Of a stretch of 13,101 nucleotides of DNA, positions 7,454-13,101 are shown one piece after another. The DNA lies in contig JALUKO010000109.1 in assembly GCA_027056525.1 (NCBI GenBank), positions 1 through 13,101 on the forward strand. The letters are read 5' to 3'. The translations under genes were made by a program, and so were the position numbers. How positions within the stretch are numbered: position 1 is the first letter of the stretch; every line of letters begins with the position of its first letter. Below the pieces are notes generated by a model. It saw only the letters and a program-made list of their open reading frames with translations. It did not search any database and was not told where the DNA came from. The stretch is from Helicobacteraceae bacterium. GTDB lineage: Bacteria > Campylobacterota > Campylobacteria > Campylobacterales > Sulfurimonadaceae.

Positions 7454-8118
7454 TATTGTGCACCTTTATATATATTTTGAAGTTCCTTATGATTAAGGAT
7501 TATTATGGAGGAGTTTTCAATATCGATCACTTCACTTCTTTTGAGTTTTTTCAGTACTCTTGAGAGTGTCTCGGGCTGAATATGGAGCATAAAAGAGACC
7601 TCCTGTCGTTTGAGTTTGTTAAACATTTGCAAGTCGGAACTAAGCATAAATGCCACTTTTGCCGTAGCATCAAAGACAAGCTCTCTGTTAACAACGCAGT
7701 GGAGCTGTTGAGTTTTTAAAAGTATCTCATTGATAAATTCGTTATTAAGAATATTTTTCGATAAAAAGTGTTTTTTCAGTTCTAAAAAGTCGATCTCCAA
7801 AATAACGCTTTGCTCCATAAACTCAGCGTTTGAAAAACAGTGAATCATATCATCGTCAAGTGTTGTGAGTTCTGAGATCATAGAGTTTTTGTAGATATGA
7901 TATAAGAAAATTTCATTGTCAAATTTATCTATTTTATAGACTTTCAGTAAGCCTGATGCAAGAAAAAAAATCTTATTGAAGGTATCATTTTCATAATATA
8001 AAATAGAGTTTTTAGGGTGTTTTGTAAGGGTTGAAATATTGTTGATGATACTTAGCTGATCCTCATTAAGCGACTTAAAAAAATTAAGTTCTTTAATATA
8101 CTGTAGTTTTTCGCTCAT
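7453..8118 (-). CDS. Crp/Fnr-family transcriptional regulator, candidate nap regulator (Nss-like)
   Basis: 221 residues: an N-terminal cNMP-binding-type beta-barrel (about 12-115), a long dimerisation helix (about 120-150) and a C-terminal winged helix (about 150-218). The recognition helix reads 'QPETLSRVLKKL', with E183, S186 and R187 matching the three FNR residues that read TTGA half-sites. The FNR iron-sulfur cysteines are absent: the only cysteines are C94 and C141, so it is not a standard oxygen-sensing FNR. In Wolinella and Campylobacter, Crp/Fnr proteins named Nss control nitrate and nitrosative-stress genes, and this could be a relative; that identity is not proven here. It lies 8 bp after the upstream small gene, with a weak ribosome site, and overlaps the sensor gene by one base. 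The likely target is the box at 6366-6379. Confidence 0.88.
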   Translation of the reverse strand: MSEKLQYIKELNFFKSLNEDQLSIINNISTLTKHPKNSILYYENDTFNKIFFLASGLLKVYKIDKFDNEIFLYHIYKNSMISELTTLDDDMIHCFSNAEFMEQSVILEIDFLELKKHFLSKNILNNEFINEILLKTQQLHCVVNRELVFDATAKVAFMLSSDLQMFNKLKRQEVSFMLHIQPETLSRVLKKLKRSEVIDIENSSIIILNHKELQNIYKGAQ

Positions 8119-8126
8119 TATTATGG

Positions 8127-8444
8127 TTATTTCTCTAAAAACTGTTTAAGTTCTAAGTATTCTTCTTCAATGGTTTTCATATTTTCGAGCATCTTGATCT
8201 CATCAATTCCTGTATTTTCCTGCAAGAACTCTTCTCTCCATTGTATGTTTTTACTTAGCTCATCGAGTCCTGTTGTTACATATTCGAGCATCTTTTCTAT
8301 CTCTACACCGTTGATCATCCCTTTGGTATCAGCCTTGTAAAATAATAATGCATACTCTCCCATCTCCTGGGAATATCGAAAATCATCGGCAATATTTTTA
8401 ACAATCTCTTGTATTCTTTTGTTTTTAAATTCTCGTTTTGCCAT
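8127..8444 (-). CDS. Small helical protein of unknown function, first gene of the regulator-sensor operon
   Basis: 105 residues, not recognised. The sequence is strongly helical and charged, rich in Glu and Lys, with no cysteine, signal peptide or membrane segment, so probably a soluble cytoplasmic protein. Helical stretches at about 6-38, 47-72 and 80-104 are broken by a Gly-rich turn near 39-47 (ADTKGMING). The start is the ATG at 8444, preceded by a purine-rich AAGAGA-like ribosome site. It ends 8 bp before the Crp/Fnr gene, so it is almost certainly co-transcribed with the regulator and the nitrate-sensor-like protein. A role as adaptor or partner is suggested only by this position. Confidence 0.75.
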   Translation of the reverse strand: MAKREFKNKRIQEIVKNIADDFRYSQEMGEYALLFYKADTKGMINGVEIEKMLEYVTTGLDELSKNIQWREEFLQENTGIDEIKMLENMKTIEEEYLELKQFLEK

Positions 8445-8496
8445 CTGTTCTCTTTCTTAATCTGTTGCGTTGGTGCAATAGATAAATGATGTGTGC

Positions 8497-8505
8497 ATTT
8501 TAGCA
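8497..8505 (-). promoter_or_regulatory. Predicted extended -10 promoter for the small protein/Crp/sensor operon
   Basis: On the minus strand TGCTAAAAT (8505 to 8497) fits an extended -10 (TGnTAtAAT), with T-rich DNA just upstream, as is common in Campylobacterota. It lies about 53 nt before the ATG at 8444. The rest of the 162-bp divergent region (8445-8606) holds the facing promoter of the GGDEF gene and no gene of its own. Confidence 0.4.
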
Positions 8506-8514
8506 TAAAATCAA

Positions 8515-8544
8515 TTGCATACCAAAAGAAAACTAAGTTATAAA
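8515..8544 (+). promoter_or_regulatory. Possible promoter of the GGDEF gene
   Basis: TTGCAT at 8515-8520 and TATAAA at 8539-8544 are separated by 18 bp, ending about 62 nt before the ATG at 8607. The -35 match is weak. It overlaps back to back with the minus-strand promoter region, so the two directions might compete. Confidence 0.25.
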
Positions 8545-8606
8545 AACTAAATAAGATCATTAAAATGGTATGGATATTGCTGTAAAAACATTAACTAGGG
8601 AGTATT

Positions 8607-9863
8607 ATGCAGTTTATAGAGGCACTCAAGCTTAGAAGTAAGCTTTTATTTCTTTTTATTTTGATTACTGTGGGGCTTATTGTTGTAGGTTTTATGGGAG
8701 CCATCAACATCAATGCAATGAAAAAAAATGTTGATTCACTCTATTTTGGATCATTAGTGCCTGTTACAGAGCTTAACACTATTATGCAGGAATATCATGG
8801 CAGTCTCGCAAGCAGTATTTATATGGCAAAAAATGCAGAGATCAGTCCGAGTCAAACCTATGCAACGATAGAGAACTCTCTCAAACATATAGATGCAATA
8901 TGGAAAAGTTATCAAAGCCATTTTAAAAGAGATGATGAACTGCAGTATGTTGAGTATGTTGATGCAGAGATGAAAAAAACACATGAGTATTTTCAAAGAG
9001 TGCTTAAAGCGATTGAGTCAAAGATCAGCTTGAAGTATCTTTCCATCGCGGCATTAGAGAGCCATATTTCTCATATACACTCCATATTGGAAAAACTTAT
9101 TAACTATGAAGTGGAAGTTGCAAAGTATGAAAGAAAGGCTTTTTTAGACAAATACAACTCAAGTATGGCAGAAGTGGGCATTATTCTTGTGTGTATCATT
9201 ATCGCAATACTTTTGATCTCCTATTCTGTCTTTAGAAGTATACAAAACGATCAAACCAAGCTGGAAATAGCAACGAAAAAACTCAAACGTGCAAACAAAA
9301 GACTTGAAAATGTTTCTTATACGGATGCATTGACCTCATTGCACAACAGAAGATATTTCAATTTTATCTATGAAAGAGAGTTGAAACGAGCAAAAAGAAA
9401 CCATAACTACATCACTTTTATGATGCTTGATATAGATTTTTTCAAGCAGTATAACGATACTTATGGGCATATCGAGGGAGATTTTGCACTCAAGTCGGTT
9501 GCAAAAGTACTCAAAGATACGCTCAAGCGACCGAGTGACTTTGTTTTCAGGCTCGGTGGGGAAGAGTTTGGCATTTTACTTGCAGATACGGATGAGCTCA
9601 ACAGTGCGAAGTTGGCACAGCGTATTTGTGACAAAGTTAGAGAGCGTGAGATCAAGCATGAGACAAGCAATGTTCATGAGTTTGTAACGATCTCCATCGG
9701 TGTTGTGTGTTGTGTTGCAGATGATGCTTTAGATGAGGATATTCTGATCTCCCATGCAGACAAAAAGCTTTATGAAGCAAAACAAAGCGGACGAAACCGT
9801 TTTGTAATCAGCTCAAATGTGAGTGAAGCGAGCATCAAAAAAAGTGGTGAGCTTATCGCTTAA
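8607..9863 (+). CDS. Membrane-bound diguanylate cyclase (four-helix-bundle-type sensor plus GGDEF)
   Basis: 418 residues. Membrane helices at about 12-32 and 188-208 flank a roughly 155-residue, mostly helical periplasmic region resembling the four-helix-bundle ligand domain of chemoreceptors. A short signalling helix (about 212-236) leads into a GGDEF domain (about 238-402). The active-site motif is GGEEF at 317-321, and the metal-binding region 'LDIDFFKQYND' is intact at 274-284. The inhibitory I-site RPSD (308-311) is correctly placed five residues before GGEEF. It should therefore make cyclic di-GMP from GTP and be subject to product inhibition. A strong AGGGAG ribosome site sits 4 nt before the ATG. 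It is the only plus-strand gene here, divergent from the nap regulator cassette; its 3' end overlaps the SUI1 gene by 11 bp, tail to tail. The ligand is unknown. Confidence 0.93.
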   Translation: MQFIEALKLRSKLLFLFILITVGLIVVGFMGAININAMKKNVDSLYFGSLVPVTELNTIMQEYHGSLASSIYMAKNAEISPSQTYATIENSLKHIDAIWKSYQSHFKRDDELQYVEYVDAEMKKTHEYFQRVLKAIESKISLKYLSIAALESHISHIHSILEKLINYEVEVAKYERKAFLDKYNSSMAEVGIILVCIIIAILLISYSVFRSIQNDQTKLEIATKKLKRANKRLENVSYTDALTSLHNRRYFNFIYERELKRAKRNHNYITFMMLDIDFFKQYNDTYGHIEGDFALKSVAKVLKDTLKRPSDFVFRLGGEEFGILLADTDELNSAKLAQRICDKVREREIKHETSNVHEFVTISIGVVCCVADDALDEDILISHADKKLYEAKQSGRNRFVISSNVSEASIKKSGELIA

Positions 9864-10191
9864 ATCTAAACCCCTGCGCTTTGAGAAGTTCACGAAGTCT
9901 CTCTTGAACTTCACCCTGAAACTCCATCCATTCGTTTTTATAGCTTCCGCCACAACCAAGTTTTTTCTTTAAAAGAGTAAGTATTACCGTAGCATCTGAT
10001 TTTGGTAGATGAAACTCCCCTACAAGTGTTAGTGTTTTTCCTCGACGCTTCTCTTTTTTAAAAACTAAAAAATGTTGAGATGCTTCCAAGATCTCCTGTG
10101 AAACATCTGTTTTGCGTGAATTTTGTACTTCGACCCATCCATCATCAAAATCTGCACCGATGAATAGATCAAGTTTTTTCCCCTTAGCCAT
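9853..10191 (-). CDS. SUI1/eIF1-like translation factor, YciH family
   Basis: 112 residues. An N-terminal polar arm (1-42) precedes the SUI1 core (about 44-109), with the family pattern 'RRGKTLTLVGEF' and 'LKKKLGCGGSYKNE', then 'EFQGEVQERLRELLKAQGF'. Bacterial YciH proteins are the counterparts of eukaryotic/archaeal eIF1 and influence initiation fidelity in vitro; the cellular role is not firmly known. The start ATG directly follows the stop of the upstream FAH-like gene (TAAATG). Length is normal for the family. Confidence 0.92.
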   Translation of the reverse strand: MAKGKKLDLFIGADFDDGWVEVQNSRKTDVSQEILEASQHFLVFKKEKRRGKTLTLVGEFHLPKSDATVILTLLKKKLGCGGSYKNEWMEFQGEVQERLRELLKAQGFRFKR

Positions 10192-11049
10192 TTAGTATAC
10201 TTTTTGTGAAAGTACACTCATATTTTGTGTATCATATGAGTTGTTTTGAACACATTGATATATCTCATTTGAAGAGATCTTTTGATCATTATAAACGATA
10301 ACAATCACTTCATCTCCTGTTTGTAAAAATGTACTTTCTCCATAAGGAGTGTATCTTGTAGCACCTATACTGATAATAGCTTCATCAGGATAGTCACACG
10401 CTGCAATATATTCTATAAGAGGCTCAAGGGGACCAAACTCCTCTTGTGTATTGATCTGATTGATCATCCAATTGGTAAGTTTTTCATAGAAGTAGCTGTA
10501 GCCATTGAGTGCTACATCTTCCCCATAAGGGTGCACTTCGCCATTACGTCGCAAAAAGCTGCATATGCTATAGTGGTCCATAACACCCCCTTTTTGAAAC
10601 GTATCTATCTCTATAAGCGTGTTGCTGAAACCTTTTGAGTCTTCTCCCCAGTTCTTTTTGTCACTTATTTTCGATGCTCCGGCAACTCTGATAGAACAGT
10701 CGTTGTATGCAGCAAAATATTTGGGGGTGATCTTTGATAGTTTTCCCATGGTATATTCAAGCTCACAAATCAGTCCAACTTCTGGTTCTGCCTGTACATT
10801 TACATCTTCTTTTGGAAGTTTGATCACGGAACTTGAAAGAGGGTAGGTACTAAGTATCTTTTTCGCATGAAGTGCAGCTTCTTGCTGTGGTGTAGAAGGC
10901 TTTGGAAGATAAAAAGGGAACATCCCTTTTGGTGCTGCTTCATCTTCTGTAATGATCTCTTTAAAATCTTCTGCTTCACCTGCCTGATCAAGGTGAAGTG
11001 CAAAGTTTCCGGCTATACCCAGTCCAAGAAATTTTTTATATTTTGCCAT
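10192..11049 (-). CDS. Fumarylacetoacetate-hydrolase-fold protein of unknown function (possibly the DUF5718 family)
   Basis: 285 residues, starting at the ATG at 11049, preceded by AGAGG 9 nt upstream; an upstream ATG at 11112 would lie deep in the ABC-F gene. By eye the order of motifs follows the FAH superfamily: 'GLGIAGNFALHLDQAGE' (like the G-x-NY-x2-H segment), 'EPEVGLICE' (E88 and E90), 'YNDCSIR' (D117), 'KGFSNTLIEID', 'RRNGEV', and a final 'LQTGDEVIVIV' (like LQPGDxV). E88, E90 and D117 match the metal-binding triad of FAHD1-type enzymes. The second member of the catalytic His-Glu dyad appears as Gln22 (H19 kept), so hydrolase or decarboxylase activity may be altered or lost. I associate this sequence with a Campylobacterota family called DUF5718, from memory. 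It overlaps the ABC-F gene by 14 bp and abuts the SUI1 gene. Substrate unknown. Confidence 0.75.
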   Translation of the reverse strand: MAKYKKFLGLGIAGNFALHLDQAGEAEDFKEIITEDEAAPKGMFPFYLPKPSTPQQEAALHAKKILSTYPLSSSVIKLPKEDVNVQAEPEVGLICELEYTMGKLSKITPKYFAAYNDCSIRVAGASKISDKKNWGEDSKGFSNTLIEIDTFQKGGVMDHYSICSFLRRNGEVHPYGEDVALNGYSYFYEKLTNWMINQINTQEEFGPLEPLIEYIAACDYPDEAIISIGATRYTPYGESTFLQTGDEVIVIVYNDQKISSNEIYQCVQNNSYDTQNMSVLSQKVY

Positions 11050-12640
11050 TTGCTTTAGCCTCTGCAAACTCTTCGTAACTTCCTTTAAAGTCAATATAGC
11101 TTCCATCTGCATGAAGCTCTATGATACGGGTGGCAAACGCATCGAGAAGCTCACGGTCATGCGATACACAAATAACATTGCCTTCAAAGTTATGAAGTGC
11201 TTCCCCAAGAGCAACGATAGCCTCAAGATCAAGATGGTTTGATGGCTCATCAAGAACCAAGAAATTTCCACCCTCAAGCATCATCTTAGAAAGCATCATG
11301 CGGTGTTTCTCTCCACCCGAGATCGAGACCACTGATTTTTCCTGCTGTTCACCGTTAAAAAGCATACGCCCAAGACAGTTGCGTATCTCTGCGATATCAC
11401 GCTTAGGATCAAAGGCTCTGAGCCAATCATAAAGTGTTCCTTCCCCTTCGATGATATCGGCAGTATCTTGAGGGAAATAAGATTCTTCTATGGTCGCACC
11501 CCATACAACTTCACCGCTCGTTGGTTTCATCTCTTGCATAAGGATTTTTATAAGGGTTGTTTTACCGACACCGTTGCCACCGATAAGTGCTATTTTTTCA
11601 CCCGGTTCTACTTTAAAGCTTATATTTTTAAGGACTTCGTTCTCGCCATAAGAGTGGCAGATATCTTTTACTTCCAGTGCTTCATCACCCATGGTGCGTT
11701 TTGCTTTGAAAACTATGGAAGGGTCACGGCGAGAGGATGGTTTGATATCTTCTATATTGAGCTTTTCAAGTTGTTTTTGACGTGAAGTGGCCTGTTTTGC
11801 CTTAGAAGCATTTGCAGAGAAACGGCGAACAAAAGCTTCGAGCTGCTCTTTTTCTTTTTGTTTTTTTGCATTATCAAGTTCCATCTGTTTTGCCATAACA
11901 TTTGCAGCGATATACCAATCATCATAGTTGCCTGTAAACTCACGAATTTTTTGGTAATCAACATCAAGTATGTTCGTTACAACAGCATTTAGGAAGTGTC
12001 TGTCATGGGAGATAACGACTAAAGTACCCTCATGACGTTTGAGTTCATGCTCCAGCCATGAGATAGTTTCAATATCGAGGTTGTTGGTAGGTTCATCAAG
12101 GAACAGTACATCGGGTTTTGGGTAGAGCACCTGAGCCAAAAGCACTTTAAATTTATCCGCAGAGTCAAGTGTGCTCATAAGTTCTTGGTGTTTATCAGCA
12201 GGGATACCGACATTTTCAAGAATTTTTGCGATGTTTACGTCATATTCGTATGTTGGATCCTCCTCTACACATATCACTTCCAGATCTGCCAGACGATTGT
12301 TAACGGCATCATCTTCAAAGTCACCATTTGTATAAAGATCTTCTTTCTCTTTGATCGCATCGAAGAGTCTTTTGTTTCCATATAAAACAGCATCCGCGAT
12401 GGTATAGTCTTCAAAAGCATACTGGTTTTGCCCTAAAACGCCCACTTTAAGACCATTTTCAATGATCACTTCACCTTCGTATTCGTCGATCTGACCACTT
12501 AGAATTTTTAAAAAAGTTGTTTTACCTGCGCCGTTTGCACCGATAAGACCATATCTTTTATGACGATCAAGCTTAAGGTTGATATCTTGAAACAGCACTC
12601 TGTTTCCATAGCGCATAATTAAATTTTGTACGATTACCAT
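11036..12640 (-). CDS. ABC-F family ATPase, YbiT type
   Basis: 534 residues from the ATG at 12640, which has an AGAG ribosome site; an ATG at 12664 would add eight residues and start inside the leader hairpin. There are two ATP-binding domains and no membrane helices. Walker A motifs GANGAGKTT (34-42) and GGNGVGKTT (354-362), Walker B/catalytic LDEP at 181-184 and 463-466, and signature SISGGEK (439-445) in domain 2. The domain 1 signature is degenerate (around 'STLDSADKFKV'), as in YbiT. The charged inter-domain linker (about 248-317) corresponds to the P-site tRNA interaction motif by which ABC-F proteins act on ribosomes. YbiT-type factors are associated with rescue of stalled translation, with limited characterisation. 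First gene of a three-gene operon with overlapping ends. Confidence 0.93.
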   Translation of the reverse strand: MVIVQNLIMRYGNRVLFQDINLKLDRHKRYGLIGANGAGKTTFLKILSGQIDEYEGEVIIENGLKVGVLGQNQYAFEDYTIADAVLYGNKRLFDAIKEKEDLYTNGDFEDDAVNNRLADLEVICVEEDPTYEYDVNIAKILENVGIPADKHQELMSTLDSADKFKVLLAQVLYPKPDVLFLDEPTNNLDIETISWLEHELKRHEGTLVVISHDRHFLNAVVTNILDVDYQKIREFTGNYDDWYIAANVMAKQMELDNAKKQKEKEQLEAFVRRFSANASKAKQATSRQKQLEKLNIEDIKPSSRRDPSIVFKAKRTMGDEALEVKDICHSYGENEVLKNISFKVEPGEKIALIGGNGVGKTTLIKILMQEMKPTSGEVVWGATIEESYFPQDTADIIEGEGTLYDWLRAFDPKRDIAEIRNCLGRMLFNGEQQEKSVVSISGGEKHRMMLSKMMLEGGNFLVLDEPSNHLDLEAIVALGEALHNFEGNVICVSHDRELLDAFATRIIELHADGSYIDFKGSYEEFAEAKANGKI

Positions 12641-12655
12641 GATTATTCTCTTGTG

Positions 12656-12679
12656 TAGGCACAAAGGGGAGCGTGCCTA
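12656..12679 (-). repeat. Hairpin in the leader of the ABC-F gene
   Basis: Perfect 7-bp arms TAGGCAC and GTGCCTA enclose a 10-nt loop. On the minus strand it lies 15 nt before the chosen ATG, just upstream of the ribosome site, so it would fold in the ABC-F leader RNA. On the plus strand a T-rich run follows it, but no plus-strand gene reads into it. It may also mark the end of gltA transcripts, though no T-run follows on the minus strand. Confidence 0.5.
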
Positions 12680-12691
12680 TTATTTTTTGCA

Positions 12692-12697
12692 ATTATA
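12692..12697 (-). promoter_or_regulatory. Predicted -10 element of the ABC-F operon
   Basis: Perfect TATAAT on the minus strand in the 93-bp gap between gltA and the ABC-F gene. Transcription would start near 12685, giving a leader of about 45 nt that includes the hairpin. The -35 region (near TCAATT) is poor, which is usual in this phylum. Confidence 0.5.
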
Positions 12698-12733
12698 TCT
12701 AAGGGTTGTTTAAAAATTGATTACTTTTTAAGT

Positions 12734-13101
12734 TTATTTTCCTATATATAATTGTCTTGGTCGTGCAATTTTAGATTTTGGATCTTTTTTGAACTCTATC
12801 CATTGAGTGATCCAACCTACGGTTCTGCCTATAACAAAAATAGGTGTGAACATGGAAGTGGGGATCTTCAATGCTGTTAAGATAACTCCAGAGTAAAAGT
12901 CTATGTTTGGATAGAGCTTTCTTTGTATGAAATACTCATCATTCAGGGCGATCTGCTCAATTCTAGAAGCGATCTGCATCAGCTTAGAATCAAGTTGTAA
13001 CTCATTTTTGAGTTGATCTTGAAGTGCTTTTAAAGCTTTTGCACGAGGATCAAAGTTTTTATAGACACGATGCCCAAAACCCATAAGTCTAAACTCATCG
13101 T
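12734..13101 (-). CDS. gltA: Citrate synthase, C-terminal part (5' end outside window)
   Basis: The last 122 codons are in the window, and the frame stays open through the right edge ('DEFRLMGFGHRVYK'). Citrate synthase condenses acetyl-CoA and oxaloacetate to citrate in the cytoplasm. Type II (E. coli GltA-like) features are visible: the catalytic His in MGFGHRVYK, the catalytic Asp in 'NIDFYSGV', the arginines of 'GRTVGWITQW' and the substrate-binding 'ARPRQLYIG' near the C-terminus. The TAA stop is at 12736-12734. Campylobacterota with this enzyme may run an oxidative cycle or, in autotrophs, a reductive one; the fragment cannot tell which. No clear terminator lies between the stop and the ABC-F promoter. 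Confidence 0.95.
   Translation of the reverse strand, partial: DEFRLMGFGHRVYKNFDPRAKALKALQDQLKNELQLDSKLMQIASRIEQIALNDEYFIQRKLYPNIDFYSGVILTALKIPTSMFTPIFVIGRTVGWITQWIEFKKDPKSKIARPRQLYIGK

Noticed and set aside
8471..8485. TTGC-N6-GCAA near-palindrome in the divergent promoter region as a second Crp/Fnr site
   Set aside because: The half-sites lack the TTGA core seen in the nap box and the match is too short to separate from chance.
8315..8560. Minus-strand reading frame overlapping the small helical protein and its promoter region
   Set aside because: It runs through the predicted promoter and ribosome site of the 105-residue protein, which has the better start, composition and operon fit.
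9885..9912. 8-bp inverted repeat (GAAGTTCA / TGAACTTC) just after the GGDEF stop, as a possible terminator
   Set aside because: It lies wholly within the SUI1 coding region, has a 12-nt loop, and no T-tract follows on the plus strand. It is better explained as coding sequence, though it may weakly aid termination.
11049..11112. Longer N-terminus for the FAH-fold protein
   Set aside because: It would add 21 residues encoded inside the ABC-F gene; the internal ATG at 11049 has a better ribosome site and starts directly at the FAH-like sequence.
11468..11785. Plus-strand reading frame opposite the ABC-F gene
   Set aside because: Antisense to conserved ATPase motifs, with aromatic-rich composition typical of shadow frames.

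Overview
The window looks like chromosomal DNA of a free-living Campylobacterota (epsilonproteobacterium), most like the Sulfurimonas/Sulfurovum group. This rests on the AT-rich composition, the nap gene order A-G-H-B-F-L without napC (characteristic of this phylum), and the companion genes. The genus is an inference. Almost everything lies on the minus strand, and the only plus-strand gene is a diguanylate cyclase.

Layout. (1) 1-6247, minus: a periplasmic nitrate reductase operon, napA-napG-napH-napB-napF-napL, with napL cut by the window start. NapA/NapB reduce nitrate, NapG/NapH deliver electrons from menaquinol, NapF and NapL are maturation or accessory proteins. (2) 6248-6439: nap control region with a perfect 11-bp inverted repeat containing the FNR-type box TTGAC-N4-GTCAA, and a -10 hexamer at class II spacing. 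(3) 6440-8444, minus: a three-gene cassette made of a small helical protein of unknown function, a Crp/Fnr regulator without the FNR iron-sulfur cysteines, and a membrane protein with a NarX/PilJ-type nitrate-sensor ectodomain but no histidine kinase or chemotaxis output domain. (4) 8607-9863, plus, divergent: a membrane GGDEF protein. (5) 9853-12640, minus: a tightly packed operon of a YbiT-type ABC-F ATPase, a fumarylacetoacetate-hydrolase-fold protein and an SUI1/eIF1-like protein. (6) 12734-13101, minus: the 3' end of citrate synthase (gltA).

How they may work together. The most interesting part is region 3 next to region 2. A nitrate-sensor-like membrane protein is translationally coupled (TAATG) to a Crp/Fnr regulator whose recognition helix carries the FNR residues E-x-x-S-R, and the nap promoter just downstream carries a matching box. 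This suggests a nitrate-responsive circuit without a classical two-component phosphorelay. The genes and sites are seen in the sequence; the circuit is inference. The ABC-F/FAH-like/SUI1 operon looks translation-associated and unrelated to nap. I see no insertion sequences, CRISPR arrays, tRNA or rRNA genes.
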